A DNA stretch of 64,000 nt, from positions 434,001 through 498,000 of the forward strand of contig NZ_JALPVJ010000005.1 of the NCBI RefSeq assembly GCF_023544445.1, given 5' to 3'. Positions 1-8,960 of the stretch are shown in pieces. Under the pieces are notes generated by a model. That model ran no database searches. It was not told where the DNA came from and worked only from the letters and a program-made list of their open reading frames with translations. A program made the translations under genes and the position numbers. Every line of letters starts with the position of its first letter. The first letter of the stretch is position 1. The stretch comes from Actinoplanes sp. M2I2. GTDB taxonomy: Bacteria > Actinomycetota > Actinomycetes > Mycobacteriales > Micromonosporaceae.

Positions 1-1154
1 GCGGCCAGGCCGGCGAACACGGGCAGGGCCAGCAGCAGGGCGCCGGCCACGCCCATCGGCCCGTCCGGCAGGCCGGCCAGCAGCGGCAGGCTGGGCAGCG
101 GGCCGGCGGTCACCTCGCCGAGCCGGACGACCGATCCGGTGCCCAGCGCGAACCCGGGACCGAGCAGATAGGCCGCCGCCCAGACCGAGCCGTTCGCCCC
201 GTACGCGAGACTGACCAGCGTGACGCCGGCCTGGCCGACCACGCCGGTGCGGTAGGCCGAGATCATGTCGGCGGCCTGGCCCCCGCCGAGCGCCACCGAC
301 AGGCCGGTGACCGCGGCGCCGGCCGCGAGCACCAGCAACGCCGCCACGACGCCGGTGCGCAGGCCGTGCCGCAGCGGGCCGGGCAGGCGGCCGGCCCAGG
401 CGCGGAGAGCGTCGGTGCCGCGCAGCGAGCCGGCCAGCGCCCCGGCCAGGCCGAGCAGGAAGAAGTTGAGCGCGGCCCGGCCGGCGGTGACCTCGGTGCC
501 CTTGCCGTCGACCACGAGCGCGAGGACCGAGCCGAGCAGCGAATAGGTCAGCGCTATCGCGAACGCCACCGACAGCGCGCGGGCCGTCGAGGAGGACCGA
601 CGGGCCCCGACCGCCCGGGTGACGTGCAGCCCGGCCCGGTTGAGCCGCCAGACGATCAGCATGCTCAGCAGCAGCGGGGTGAGCCCGAGGGAACCGATCG
701 AGGTGCCGATGGGAACCCCGTGGCCGAGCATCCAGCCGGCCAGCCCGGCGTGCGCGGCGCCGGCCAGGCCACCGCTGCCCTCCAGGGTGCGGGCCAGCCC
801 GACGACGACGGCGACCGGGAGATAGGACAGCAGGGCCGCCCAGAGCGTGGCGAAGGCGGCCGCCACCGGCAGCGGGGCGCGGCTGCGGGGGCCTCCGGGC
901 GAGCGGCGCTGACGGGGCAGGCGAACGGTCTCGCGATCGGCCAGCACCTTGTCGTCGACCAGGACCGTGCGCTGCTCCCGGCCCGGCGGCCGGTCGATGC
1001 CCTCGGTCGGGCGACCGGCCTCGCCCGGCACCGTCTCGATGCCCTCGGTCGGGCGCGCGGCTCCGACCGGCACCGTCTCGTGGGTGACGTCGGCCGCCTC
1101 GGCGACCGCGAAGGGGTCGTCCGAGTCATCGGGACGGTCGGGTGTGGTCGGCAT
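1..1154 (-). CDS. DUF6350 family multi-pass membrane protein (C-terminus cut by window edge)
   Basis: The frame opens at ATG 1154 and runs off the left edge without a stop, so about 384 residues are visible. The first ~95 residues are hydrophilic, Asp/Glu/Pro-rich and cytoplasmic-looking. From about residue 97 onward there are successive hydrophobic segments separated by short Arg-containing loops, as in an integral membrane protein with roughly eight or more helices. In actinobacteria a DUF6350 protein commonly lies between sucD and purN/purH, and it follows sucD here in the same direction, which is the main basis for the family name. Its function is unknown. An exact-length 42-bp tandem duplication (994-1077) adds a repeated TEGIETVP-type segment to the hydrophilic head. 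No clear Shine-Dalgarno is visible. It is separated from sucD by a hairpin, so its transcription may be partly independent. Confidence 0.75.
   Translation of the reverse strand, partial: MPTTPDRPDDSDDPFAVAEAADVTHETVPVGAARPTEGIETVPGEAGRPTEGIDRPPGREQRTVLVDDKVLADRETVRLPRQRRSPGGPRSRAPLPVAAAFATLWAALLSYLPVAVVVGLARTLEGSGGLAGAAHAGLAGWMLGHGVPIGTSIGSLGLTPLLLSMLIVWRLNRAGLHVTRAVGARRSSSTARALSVAFAIALTYSLLGSVLALVVDGKGTEVTAGRAALNFFLLGLAGALAGSLRGTDALRAWAGRLPGPLRHGLRTGVVAALLVLAAGAAVTGLSVALGGGQAADMISAYRTGVVGQAGVTLVSLAYGANGSVWAAAYLLGPGFALGTGSVVRLGEVTAGPLPSLPLLAGLPDGPMGVAGALLLALPVFAGLA
994..1077. repeat. 42-bp tandem duplication inside the DUF6350 gene
   Basis: Two head-to-tail 42-bp units (994-1035 and 1036-1077) differ at only a few bases and keep the reading frame. 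They encode two 14-residue copies of a TEGIETVP-like segment in the hydrophilic N-terminus. Confidence 0.8.
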
Positions 1155-1202
1155 CGCCGACTACTTTTCCACGCCGGAGCCGGGTGAGCGATGCAGATAC
1201 GA

Positions 1203-1249
1203 CGGCGCGCCGCCGTTCGGGTCGGGAGGGCCCGGACGACGGCGCGCCG
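1203..1249. terminator. Stem-loop after sucD
   Basis: CGGCGCGCCG at 1203-1212 pairs with its copy at 1240-1249 and the pairing continues inward (CGT/ACG) past one mismatch, giving a 13-pair GC stem. It lies between the sucD stop (1265) and the DUF6350 start (1154) in their direction of transcription. There is no U-tract, which is usual in high-GC actinomycetes, so it may terminate or only attenuate read-through. Confidence 0.6.
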
Positions 1250-1264
1250 ATCGGTGGTGCATGG

Positions 1265-2146
1265 TCAGCTCATGACCTCACGCATGAGCCGGGCGGTCTC
1301 GCTCGGCGTCTTGCCGACCTTGACGCCCGCGGCCTCGAGCGCGCTCTTCTTGGCGTCCGCGGTGCCCGCGGAGCCGGAGATGATCGCGCCGGCGTGCCCC
1401 ATGGTCTTGCCGGGCGGGGCGGTGAAGCCGGCGATGTAGCCGACCACCGGCTTGGTCACGTTCGCCTTGATGAACTCGGCGGCCCGCTCCTCGGCGTCGC
1501 CGCCGATCTCACCGATCATGACGATGGCGTCGGTGTCCGGGTCGTCCTGGAACGCCTTGAGCGCGTCGATGTGGGTGGTGCCGATGATCGGGTCGCCGCC
1601 GATGCCGACCGCGGTCGAGAACCCGAAGTCGCGCAGCTCGTACATCAGCTGGTAGGTCAGCGTGCCGCTCTTGCTGACCAGGCCGATGCGGCCGCCCGGG
1701 GTGATGTCGGCCGGGATGATGCCGGCGTTGCTCGCCCCCGGCGACGCGATGCCCGGGCAGTTCGGGCCGATGATCCGGGTCTTCTGACCGCGGTCCACGT
1801 TGTAGGCCCAGAAGCTGGCCGAGTCCTGCACGGGTACGCCCTCGGTGATGACGACGGCCAGCGGGATCTCGGCGTCGATCGCCTCGAGGACGGCGGCCTT
1901 GGTGAACGCCGGCGGTACGAAGATGACCGACACGTCGGCGCCGGTCTCCTTGATCGCCTCGCTGACGCTCGCGAAGACCGGAAGCGCCGTGCCGTCGAAG
2001 TCGACGGTCGTGCCGGCCTTGCGCGGGTTGACGCCGCCGACCACGTTCGTGCCCGCGGCGAGCATGCGCCGGGTGTGCTTGGAGCCTTCCGAGCCGGTCA
2101 TGCCCTGGACGATGACCTTGGAGTCCTTGGTGAGCCAGATAGCCAT
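1265..2146 (-). CDS. sucD: Succinyl-CoA synthetase (ADP-forming) alpha subunit
   Basis: This is a 293-residue protein, the usual length for SucD. It binds CoA and carries the phosphohistidine of the TCA-cycle enzyme that interconverts succinyl-CoA and succinate with substrate-level phosphorylation. The N-terminal CoA-binding Rossmann domain starts with [20 protein letters not shown]. The active-site region reads GHAGAIISG near the C-terminus, with the phosphorylated His in GHAGA. IGPNCPG and the [10 protein letters not shown] stretch are typical of the family. The start ATG lies two bases after the sucC stop, and the end of sucC (GGGGAAG) can serve as ribosome binding site, so the two subunits are translationally coupled as expected for a 1:1 complex. 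Confidence 0.98.
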   Translation of the reverse strand: MAIWLTKDSKVIVQGMTGSEGSKHTRRMLAAGTNVVGGVNPRKAGTTVDFDGTALPVFASVSEAIKETGADVSVIFVPPAFTKAAVLEAIDAEIPLAVVITEGVPVQDSASFWAYNVDRGQKTRIIGPNCPGIASPGASNAGIIPADITPGGRIGLVSKSGTLTYQLMYELRDFGFSTAVGIGGDPIIGTTHIDALKAFQDDPDTDAIVMIGEIGGDAEERAAEFIKANVTKPVVGYIAGFTAPPGKTMGHAGAIISGSAGTADAKKSALEAAGVKVGKTPSETARLMREVMS

Positions 2147-2148
2147 GA

Positions 2149-3327
2149 TTACTTCCCCGCAGCCGCAAGCTCGGCGGCCCGCGCGGCCGCTCCATCCATC
2201 GTGTCCACCCGCTCGACCAGCGGGTTGTTCGCGCCGTCGAGAATGGCCCGGCCGGCCTCGGCGTTGTTGCCGTCCAGACGCACCACGAGCGGCTTGGTCA
2301 CCGTCTCGCCGCGCTCGGTCAGCAGGGCCAGGGCCTGGATGATGCCGTTGGCGACCTCGTCGCAGGCGGTGATGCCGCCGAAGACGTTGACGAAGACCGA
2401 CTTCACGGCCGGGTCGCCGAGCACGATCTCGAGGCCGTTGGCCATCACCTGGGCGCTGGCGCCGCCGCCGATGTCCAGGAAGTTGGCCGGCTTGACGTCG
2501 CCGTGCTGCTCACCGGCGTAGGCGACCACGTCGAGAGTGGACATGACCAGGCCGGCGCCGTTGCCGATGATGCCGACCTCGCCGTCCAGCTTGACGTAGT
2601 TGAGGTTCTTGGCCTTGGCCGCCTGCTCCAGCGGGTCCACCGCGGACTGGTCGACCAGCGCCTCGTGATCGGGGTGCCGGAACCCCGCGTTCTCGTCCAG
2701 AGTGATCTTGGCGTCGAGCAGGAGCACCCGGCCGTCACCGACCTTGGCCAGCGGGTTGACCTCGACGAGCGTGGCGTCCTCGGCCACGAAGGCCTGCCAC
2801 AGCTTCACCGCGATGTCGACGATCTGGTCGGCGACCTCGGCCGGGTACTGCGCCGCGGCGACGATCTCGCGGGCCTTCGCCTCGTCCACGCCCTTGCTCG
2901 CGTCGATGGCGATCTTGGCGACCCGGTCCGGCTGCTCCTCGGCGACCGTCTCGATCTCCATGCCGCCGGCGACGCTGGCGATGCACAGGAACGTACGGTT
3001 GGCCCGGTCGAGCAGGTAGGAGAAGTAGTACTCCTCCTTGATGTCGGCCGTCTCGGCCAGCATCACCTTGTGGACCGTGTGGCCCTTGATGTCCATGCCC
3101 AGGATGTCGGTGGCGCGGGCCTCGGCCTCGTCCGCGCCGTCGGCCAGCTTGACGCCGCCCGCCTTGCCCCGGCCGCCGACCTTGACCTGAGCCTTGACGA
3201 CGACCTTGCCGCCGAGCCGCTCGGCGATGGCCCGGGCCTCCTGCGGGGTCTCGGCAACGCCACCGCCCAGCACGGGCAGCCCGTGCCGTTCGAAGAGGTC
3301 GCGCCCCTGATATTCGAACAGGTCCAC
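2149..3327 (-). CDS. sucC: Succinyl-CoA synthetase (ADP-forming) beta subunit
   Basis: This 392-residue ATP-grasp protein is the nucleotide-binding and succinate-binding beta subunit of succinyl-CoA synthetase. The N-terminus [19 protein letters not shown] is the classic SucC opening, followed by the Lys-rich ATP-grasp lobe ([19 protein letters not shown]). VEVNPLAK and [15 protein letters not shown] mark the metal-binding core, and NIFGGI-type ([16 protein letters not shown]) the CoA-ligase C-terminal domain. I chose GTG 3327 because AAAGGAG sits about 6 nt upstream; an in-frame ATG at 3363 would add 12 residues that are not SucC-like. It is the promoter-proximal gene of the sucCD operon. 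Confidence 0.98.
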   Translation of the reverse strand: MDLFEYQGRDLFERHGLPVLGGGVAETPQEARAIAERLGGKVVVKAQVKVGGRGKAGGVKLADGADEAEARATDILGMDIKGHTVHKVMLAETADIKEEYYFSYLLDRANRTFLCIASVAGGMEIETVAEEQPDRVAKIAIDASKGVDEAKAREIVAAAQYPAEVADQIVDIAVKLWQAFVAEDATLVEVNPLAKVGDGRVLLLDAKITLDENAGFRHPDHEALVDQSAVDPLEQAAKAKNLNYVKLDGEVGIIGNGAGLVMSTLDVVAYAGEQHGDVKPANFLDIGGGASAQVMANGLEIVLGDPAVKSVFVNVFGGITACDEVANGIIQALALLTERGETVTKPLVVRLDGNNAEAGRAILDGANNPLVERVDTMDGAAARAAELAAAGK

Positions 3328-3787
3328 GTGTCTCCTTTCGCTCGCGACGCCAACCGCCGGCAAGCCGCACCGATGCGTCCCGACCTGTGTGCGCGGCGGC
3401 CTTGCTGGCGTCGCCGGCGTGAAGAATGTCCGGCCCTGCGGGCCGTCATTCGCAGACTAGCGACCGGGACCACTGCTCCGGAGGCGCGGGTGCACGGTGT
3501 GCAAGACCGCACACCGGGGGCACTCGAGTTCCCGGGGAAAAGGGCCGTAACCCCGGAACAGGGACGTCGTTGAGAGTGATGTCGGACCGCCGAGGCGGAC
3601 CGGCACGCAGGCGGCCGATGCCCTGTCGGTCGAGGGGTGGCGGCGGGGCATCGTGCATGGAGGGGCCGGACGTGTGAGGGGTGCGTCCGGCCTCTCCCCT
3701 TGCCCGCGTCGCCTTACTCATGGTCCCCGGTCAATTGCCGAGGGTCACTCGCCGGTATGCTGACCGGCGTTCACGCCGGCAACCGGG
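3328..3787. other. 460-bp gap between sucC and the B12-binding gene
   Basis: No convincing gene. It must hold the sucCD promoter, but I could not fix -35/-10 elements; TAGTCT (minus strand, 3459-3454) is the best -10 candidate. Two stem-loops lie on the icmB side: GGCCGGACG/CGTCCGGCC (3664-3692) and CCGGCG/CGCCGG (3764-3779), the latter immediately behind the icmB stop and probably its terminator. Short open frames here have Pro/Arg-rich out-of-frame composition. Confidence 0.6.
3764..3779. terminator. Small hairpin behind the icmB-like gene
   Basis: CCGGCG at 3764-3769 pairs with CGCCGG at 3774-3779 around a 4-nt loop. It lies a few bases past the stop of the minus-strand B12-binding gene. 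It is short, so a terminator role is tentative. Confidence 0.4.
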
Positions 3788-4192
3788 TCAGGCCACCGGC
3801 GATGCGACATTGGCGCGCACCCATTCGATGATGGATGCGGTAGTGGCGCCGGGTGTGAATATGCGGGCGACGCCGAGTTTCTCCAATTCGGCGATGTCGT
3901 CGGCCGGGATGATGCCGCCGCCGAATACGACGATGTCAGCCGCGTCACGGGCCGCGAGCAGCTCGATCACCCGGCGGAACAATGTCATGTGCGCTCCGGA
4001 CAGAACGGACAATCCGATGGCGTTCGCGTCCTCCTGGACGGCGGTCTCCACGATCTGCTCCGGCGTCTGGTGCAGGCCGGTGTAGACGACCTCCATACCG
4101 GCATCGCGCAGCGCCCGGGCCACCACCTTGGCCCCGCGGTCGTGCCCGTCCAGCCCCGGCTTCGCGACGACCACCCTGATCCGTGCTTGCAT
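3788..4192 (-). CDS. icmB: Cobalamin-binding small subunit of an acyl-CoA mutase (isobutyryl-CoA mutase IcmB-like)
   Basis: This 134-residue protein consists only of the B12-binding flavodoxin-like domain of the methylmalonyl-CoA mutase family. The base-off/His-on motif DxHxxG is present as GLDGHDRG near residue 14, followed by the SxL (LSVLSGAH) and GG (VFGGGIIP) nucleotide-loop motifs. A free-standing domain of this size matches IcmB of streptomycetes, which pairs with a separate IcmA large subunit to interconvert isobutyryl-CoA and n-butyryl-CoA; no large subunit is in this window. I chose ATG 4192 because GGAGGG lies 5 nt upstream. An in-frame ATG at 4342 would add 50 residues with AT-rich, non-coding-like codons. 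Another mutase of the family could be the partner. Confidence 0.82.
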   Translation of the reverse strand: MQARIRVVVAKPGLDGHDRGAKVVARALRDAGMEVVYTGLHQTPEQIVETAVQEDANAIGLSVLSGAHMTLFRRVIELLAARDAADIVVFGGGIIPADDIAELEKLGVARIFTPGATTASIIEWVRANVASPVA

Positions 4193-4440
4193 CCTGACCC
4201 TCCGAGCCACTGACCGCGTTGTCACCTGAACGAACGGTAACCTGCCGAGCCTCCGCGAGGTAGCCGCCGCCCCGATCGCCTGATCACCTGCCGTCACCGA
4301 AAATGTATTCTGCGTCACCTCACTATCTGTTTTAAGAGCCATTACTCCGCGTGCGCGAACACTTCTTCCCTAAAGGCCGCCAATTCGGACATTAACTCCG
4401 CAATGCGGACCGGGAACTGTCAGCGATTTGGCGCTGCGAC
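4193..4440. other. Divergent intergenic region, unusually AT-rich for this genome
   Basis: Between the start of the minus-strand IcmB-like gene and the promoter of the plus-strand M23 gene lies sequence with AT-rich patches (around 4300-4400) that stand out from the flanking genes. It must contain the icmB promoter on the minus strand. I see no gene and no clear operator. Confidence 0.5.
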
Positions 4441-4469
4441 TTGTGACCCGGCAGCCGTTTGGCTACCGT
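4441..4469 (+). promoter_or_regulatory. Predicted housekeeping-type promoter for the first M23 peptidase
   Basis: TTGTGA (4441-4446), a 17-nt spacer, and TACCGT (4464-4469). The predicted start point near 4476 leaves a leader of about 105 nt containing an inverted repeat GCTGTCA/TGACAGC (4478-4508). Confidence 0.5.
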
Positions 4470-4581
4470 GGCTCCCGGCTGTCAACCGGTTAGCACTGAT
4501 CTGACAGCGCGGACCGTTCCCGATTCACCGATAGTTCGGCCTCGGGTTCCCCGCACATTTGTCACCGACGGAGGGTTGTTC

Positions 4582-5319
4582 GTGCGCCAGCGCTTGTCGT
4601 CTGAGCCCGATCGTTATCGCGGTCGCCGCCGCGTACCCACCCCTCCGCGCAGCCGCTACGCCGTCGCCGTCACGTCCGCCTTCGTCGGAGCGGGCATCGT
4701 CGCGCTGGGCGCCTCCAACATGCCCGACGCCAAGCAGGTCGACCCCCAGGCCCTCGAAGGCCTGGGCGGCAACCAGGTGGCAGCCCAGGCGCTGGCCGAG
4801 CGTGACGCCGACACCGGCGCCGCCTCCCGTGGCGAGAGCCGCGAGTCGGCCGCCAAGACCAAGGTGAGCGCCGAAGAGGCCGAGGCCGACGTCTGGCTGC
4901 TCCCCCTCGAGGAATACACGTACACGTCGCCCTACGGCATGCGCTGGGGCAAGCTGCACGCCGGCATCGACCTGGCCGCCCCCGAGGGCCTGCCGTTCAA
5001 GTCGATCCACGCGGGCAAGGTCACCCAGGCGGGCTACTTCGGCGCCTACGGCTACGCGATCACGGTGCAGGACGACGAGGGCAACGAGGTCATCTACGCC
5101 CACTCGCGCCGCGTCCTCGTCAAGAAGGGCGACGTCGTCAAGGCCGGCCAGGTCATCGGTCAGGTCGGCAACACGGGCGCCTCCTACGGCACCCACCTGC
5201 ACCTCGAGATCCACGTCGACGGCGCGCCCACCGACCCGATCCCGTTCCTGCGCCAGCGTGGCGTCGACATCAAGCTCCAGGTCGAGTCGGTCTACGCCGG
5301 CATGGCCGCCGCTTCCTGA
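4582..5319 (+). CDS. M23-family (LytM-type) cell-wall endopeptidase
   Basis: The product has 245 residues. A basic N-terminus is followed by one hydrophobic segment (about residues 27-43, SAFVGAGIVALGA), so the protein is exported or membrane-anchored. A charged linker follows, then a C-terminal M23 domain from about residue 110. The zinc ligands of lysostaphin-type enzymes are visible: HAGIDLA (H-x3-D) and HLHLEIH (HxH), with the SPYGMRWGKLH lead-in. Such enzymes cut peptidoglycan cross-links. GTG 4582 is chosen because GGAGGG lies 6 nt before it. The M23 gene beside sucC and pcrA matches the place of Rv0950c in M. tuberculosis. A paralogue follows immediately downstream. Confidence 0.93.
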   Translation: MRQRLSSEPDRYRGRRRVPTPPRSRYAVAVTSAFVGAGIVALGASNMPDAKQVDPQALEGLGGNQVAAQALAERDADTGAASRGESRESAAKTKVSAEEAEADVWLLPLEEYTYTSPYGMRWGKLHAGIDLAAPEGLPFKSIHAGKVTQAGYFGAYGYAITVQDDEGNEVIYAHSRRVLVKKGDVVKAGQVIGQVGNTGASYGTHLHLEIHVDGAPTDPIPFLRQRGVDIKLQVESVYAGMAAAS

Positions 5320-5556
5320 TCCCGCTTCCGGTTCACGACTTCCCTCCAGCTCCGCGGCCGCTCAGCGGCGGCTTTCCGGTGACCTGGCAGCGGGATACCC
5401 CTGGGTAAACGGTCGAATCGCCCCCGATCGAGTGGTTCCGGACATCGGTGCTCGGTTGCAAGTCGGGTGAATCCCGGCACACCTCCTTCACGACCTCCAC
5501 AGACGGGCCGACAGGCAGATGTCGGTGATTCGTTCTGCTGGGGAGGTCGTACCGCG
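5320..5556 (+). promoter_or_regulatory. Leader of the second M23 gene with weak c-di-AMP-riboswitch-like blocks
   Basis: The 237-nt gap contains, in the order expected for the ydaO/yuaA RNA, a GAATC block (5414-5418), GGGTGAATC (5465-5473) and CCGACAG (5508-5514). That RNA class often precedes wall-hydrolase genes in actinobacteria. The intervening sequence does not match the consensus I remember well, so this is a candidate only. An alternative GTG at 5467 lies inside the GGGTGAATC block and has no ribosome binding site. Confidence 0.3.
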
Positions 5557-6345
5557 TTGGCATCTCGAACCGAGACCCGTTCCGCCGGGCGTCACCGCCG
5601 GGAGCAGGCCGGCCGGCACCGAGCGCCGCGCACGTCCCCGCTGGCGCCCCTCGCGTCCGACCGGGGCCGCACGGTGCTGCTGACGGCGACCCTGGGCACC
5701 GCCCTGGTGACCGGCGTGGCCGGGGGAACGGCGGCCGCCGCAGCCGACAAGCAGGCCGCGCCGGTCGCCGTCGTCACGGCTGCACCAGCGCCCGAGCCCG
5801 ACGCCGCCGTGCCAGTGCCGACCGGCCCCTGGAAGCCTCCCGCCGCCGGAGCAGTCTCCGCCGCCCCGCTCAAGCTCAAGACCCGGGTCGTGCTGGCGGC
5901 CGAGGCCAAGGTCGAGAAGAAGACCGGGACGGCGTGGGTCAACCCGAACCCGAGCGGACGCGTGACCTCGTGTTACGGCCAGCGCTGGGGGCGGCTGCAC
6001 GCGGGCGTCGACATCGCGGGGCCGGACGGCTCACCGATCCTGTCGGCGGGCGACGGCGTCGTCGTCCGGGCCGGAGCGGCCCAGGGTTACGGCAACGCGG
6101 TGCTGATCGACCACGGCAACGGCTACCTCACCCACTACGGGCACATGTCTGCGATCGCCGTCCAGGTCGGTCAGCGGGTCGAGGCCGGGGAGCAGATCGG
6201 CGACGAGGGCTCGACCGGGCACTCGACCGGCCCGCACCTGCACTTCGAGGTGCATCAGGGTCACTACAAGAATCCCATCGAGCCGGTGCGCTGGCTGCAC
6301 GAGCACGGCGTCGCGCTGGCCGGCTGCGAGGCGGTCGCGGGCTGA
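5557..6345 (+). CDS. M23-family cell-wall endopeptidase, paralogue of the preceding gene
   Basis: The product has 262 residues. Its Arg-rich N-terminus leads into a hydrophobic export segment (TVLLTATLGTALVTGVAGG) and an Ala/Pro-rich linker. The M23 domain begins around GRVTSCYGQRWGRLHAG; HAGVDIA and HLHFEVH supply the zinc ligands, and YGHMS carries the additional catalytic His. It probably cleaves peptidoglycan cross-bridges outside the membrane. I chose TTG 5557 because GGGGAGG lies about 10 nt upstream. Starting at GTG 5467 would add 30 residues with no ribosome binding site and would place coding sequence over a conserved-looking leader. It is in tandem with the first M23 gene, but the 237-nt gap suggests its own control. 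Confidence 0.88.
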   Translation: MASRTETRSAGRHRREQAGRHRAPRTSPLAPLASDRGRTVLLTATLGTALVTGVAGGTAAAAADKQAAPVAVVTAAPAPEPDAAVPVPTGPWKPPAAGAVSAAPLKLKTRVVLAAEAKVEKKTGTAWVNPNPSGRVTSCYGQRWGRLHAGVDIAGPDGSPILSAGDGVVVRAGAAQGYGNAVLIDHGNGYLTHYGHMSAIAVQVGQRVEAGEQIGDEGSTGHSTGPHLHFEVHQGHYKNPIEPVRWLHEHGVALAGCEAVAG

Positions 6346-6357
6346 CCCGCGGCTCGC

Positions 6358-8796
6358 TCAGATCTTCTCGATCGGGGCGTGCCGCAGGACCAGCCACATC
6401 ACCTGGTCGCCGAAGTCGATCTGAGCGCGGGCGCCGGGGCCGTGGCCCTCGACGGTGACGACCCGGCCGAGACCGTAACGCTGGTGGTTGACGCGGTCGC
6501 CGGCCGACACCTTGGGTGCCTGACGCAACTCGCTGGCGGTCGACAGCTTGCTCGCGTCGATGCCGAGCCGGCCGGCCAGCTGCTGCGCCTTGGGCGTACC
6601 GCCGGAGAAGCCGCCGCCGCGGGAGCGGTCTCCCCCACCGCGACCACCCACGCCGCCGCCGGTGCCCGACCAGGAGGTGTAGGAGCCGGCGGTCCGCTCC
6701 CAGCGGACCAGCTCGGGCGGGAGCTCGTCGGTGAAGCGGGACGGTGGGTTGTACTGCGGCTGGCCCCACGCGCCCCGGGTCACCGCGCGGGAGAGATAGA
6801 GCCGTTGGCGGGCCCGGGTGATGCCCACGTAGGCGAGCCGGCGTTCCTCCTCGAGCTCGTTGTTGTCGCCGAGCGCGCGGGTGTGCGGGAAGACGCCGTC
6901 CTCCAGACCGGTCAGGAAGACGACCGGGAACTCGAGGCCCTTGGCCGTGTGCAGGGTCATCAACGTGACCACGCCCTGATGGTCGGGGTCGTCGTTGGGC
7001 AGCTGGTCGGCGTCGGCCACCAGAGCGACCTGCTCGAGGAAGCCGGCCAGGGTCGCGGCCGGAGCCTCGTCGTCCTCGTCGGCCTGCGCCTCGACGCGCT
7101 CGGTGTACTCGCGGGCGACGCTGACGAGCTCCTGCAGGTTTTCCACCCGGCCCTGATCCTGCGGGTCGAGGCTCTCCTCCAGCTCGGACAGCAGACCGGA
7201 ACGCTGCAGCGCCACCTCGAGCACCTCCTCGGGAGGCGCGGTGGTGGACAGCTCGCGCAGGTCGTCGAGGAGCTGGACGAAGTCGGTGATGCTGTTGGCC
7301 GCCCGGGTGGAGATGCCGGGCGCCTCCCGAACGCGACGCAGGGCCTGGCCGAACGAGATGCGGTCACGGTTCGACAGGGCCTCGACGCAGGCCTCGGCCC
7401 GGTCGCCGATGCCGCGCTTGGGGGTGTTGAGCACGCGGCGGATGCTCACCGTGTCGTCGTCGTTGACCACGGCGCGCAGGTAGGCCAGCGCGTCCCGGAC
7501 CTCTTTGCGCTCGTAGAACCGGACGCCGCCGACCACCTTGTAGGGCAGGCCGACCCGGATGAACACCTCTTCGAATACGCGGGACTGCGCGTTGGTGCGG
7601 TAGAAGACAGCCACGTCACCGGGGCGCACGCCCTCCCGGTCGCCCAGCCGGTCGATCTCGCGGGCCACCCAGTCGGCCTCGGCGTGCTCGGTGTCGGCCA
7701 CGTAGCCGACGATCTGCTCGCCGGCGCCCTGGTCGCTCCAGAGCCGCTTGGGCTTGCGCGAGGTGTTGCGGTCGATCACCGCGTTGGCCGCGGAGAGGAT
7801 CGTCTGGGTCGAGCGGTAGTTCTGCTCGAGCAGGATGGTGCGGGCGTCGGGGTAGTCGCGCTCGAACTCGAGGATGTTGCGGATCGTGGCGCCGCGGAAG
7901 GCGTAGATCGACTGGTCGGCGTCCCCCACCACGCACAGCTCGGCCGGCTCGACCTCTCCGCCGCGGGTGCCCACCAGCTCCTTGACCAGCATGTACTGCG
8001 CGTGGTTGGTGTCCTGGTATTCGTCGACCATGACGTGCCGGAACCGGCGACGATAGGCCTCGGCGACGTGCGGATGCGACTGGAAGAGGTGGACCGTGCT
8101 CATGATGATGTCGTCGAAGTCGAGCGCGTGCGCCTCGCGGAGGCGGCGCTGATAAAGCTCGTACGCCTCGGCGACGGCCCGCTCGTTGGGCCCCTTGGCC
8201 TTGTCCTTGAACTCCTCGGGCTCGACCAGCTCGTTCTTCAGGTTGGACACCTGGGCGGCCAGGCTGCGCGCCGAGTAACGCTTCGGGTCGAGGTCGAGCT
8301 CGCGGATCACCAGCGTCATCAGACGGCGCGAGTCGTCGGCGTCGTAGATCGAGAAGGTGCTCTTGAGGCCGGCGTGCTCGTGCTCGGCCCGCAGGATGCG
8401 CACGCAGGCCGAGTGGAAGGTCGACACCCACATCAGCCGGGCGCGGGGGCCGACGAGGTGGGCGACCCGCTCCTTCATCTCGCCGGCGGCCTTGTTGGTG
8501 AACGTGATCGCGATGATCTGACCGGGGTGCACGTCGCGCTCGGCGAGCAGGTAGGCGATGCGATGGGTGAGGACCCGCGTCTTGCCCGAGCCGGCGCCGG
8601 CCACGATGAGCAGCGGCGAACCGGCGTGGGTGACGGCGTCGCGCTGGGGGCCGTTGAGGCCGGTCAGCAGGGACTCCGGATCGGGTCTCCGCTTCCTCGG
8701 CGGCTCGGCGGGCTCGCGCGTCGCCGGCATCGTGGCCGGCCGCGTGGCCGGCATGGCGAACAGGGCGCCGTCGGGGGTTTCAGAAGTAGGTCGCAT
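6358..8796 (-). CDS. pcrA: ATP-dependent DNA helicase PcrA/UvrD1
   Basis: This 812-residue superfamily-1A helicase unwinds DNA 3'-5' in nucleotide-excision and transcription-coupled repair. All motifs are present in order: Q-motif LNGPQRDAV, Walker A GAGSGKT (about 67-73), motif Ia ITFTNKAAGEM, motif II DEYQDTN, motif III VGDADQSIYAFRGA, motif IV EQNYRST, motif V TLHTAKGLEFPVVFL and motif VI VGITRARQRLYLS. The C-terminus (from VSAGDRVNHQRYGLGRVV) is the Tudor-like fold that binds RNA polymerase. The N-terminal ~40 residues are Pro/Met/Arg-rich and disordered. ATG 8796 has no Shine-Dalgarno; TAGACT ends 10 nt upstream, implying a very short leader. A TTG at 8829 is an alternative. It is Rv0949-like in context. 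Confidence 0.96.
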   Translation of the reverse strand: MRPTSETPDGALFAMPATRPATMPATREPAEPPRKRRPDPESLLTGLNGPQRDAVTHAGSPLLIVAGAGSGKTRVLTHRIAYLLAERDVHPGQIIAITFTNKAAGEMKERVAHLVGPRARLMWVSTFHSACVRILRAEHEHAGLKSTFSIYDADDSRRLMTLVIRELDLDPKRYSARSLAAQVSNLKNELVEPEEFKDKAKGPNERAVAEAYELYQRRLREAHALDFDDIIMSTVHLFQSHPHVAEAYRRRFRHVMVDEYQDTNHAQYMLVKELVGTRGGEVEPAELCVVGDADQSIYAFRGATIRNILEFERDYPDARTILLEQNYRSTQTILSAANAVIDRNTSRKPKRLWSDQGAGEQIVGYVADTEHAEADWVAREIDRLGDREGVRPGDVAVFYRTNAQSRVFEEVFIRVGLPYKVVGGVRFYERKEVRDALAYLRAVVNDDDTVSIRRVLNTPKRGIGDRAEACVEALSNRDRISFGQALRRVREAPGISTRAANSITDFVQLLDDLRELSTTAPPEEVLEVALQRSGLLSELEESLDPQDQGRVENLQELVSVAREYTERVEAQADEDDEAPAATLAGFLEQVALVADADQLPNDDPDHQGVVTLMTLHTAKGLEFPVVFLTGLEDGVFPHTRALGDNNELEEERRLAYVGITRARQRLYLSRAVTRGAWGQPQYNPPSRFTDELPPELVRWERTAGSYTSWSGTGGGVGGRGGGDRSRGGGFSGGTPKAQQLAGRLGIDASKLSTASELRQAPKVSAGDRVNHQRYGLGRVVTVEGHGPGARAQIDFGDQVMWLVLRHAPIEKI

Positions 8797-8960
8797 CGCG
8801 GGCGCAAGTCTATGCCGACCCCCCGACAAGAATCCCCGGCCGCACAGCGCCCGTCAGCCGGCCCGTCGATATCCACATCTTGTCCACAGGCGGTGGCGAT
8901 CATCGACGTCGATGCCGCAGTCTGTCGTCGACCCACCATCACCCGATCGGGAGATCGACC

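Noticed and set aside
3446..3721. A 91-codon minus-strand frame between sucC and the IcmB-like gene
   Set aside because: Ribosome binding site too close to the ATG, Pro/Arg/Ser-rich out-of-frame composition, and it spans a hairpin. Treated as intergenic.
4193..4230. A B12-box-like GCCACTG near the IcmB-like start, suggesting a cobalamin riboswitch
   Set aside because: It is on the strand opposite to the gene, and no other riboswitch elements accompany it.
4193..4342. A 50-residue N-terminal extension of the IcmB-like protein starting at ATG 4342
   Set aside because: Codons such as GCT CTT AAA ACA AGT are unlike the gene body, and GGAGGG sits properly before ATG 4192, which also gives the usual family length.
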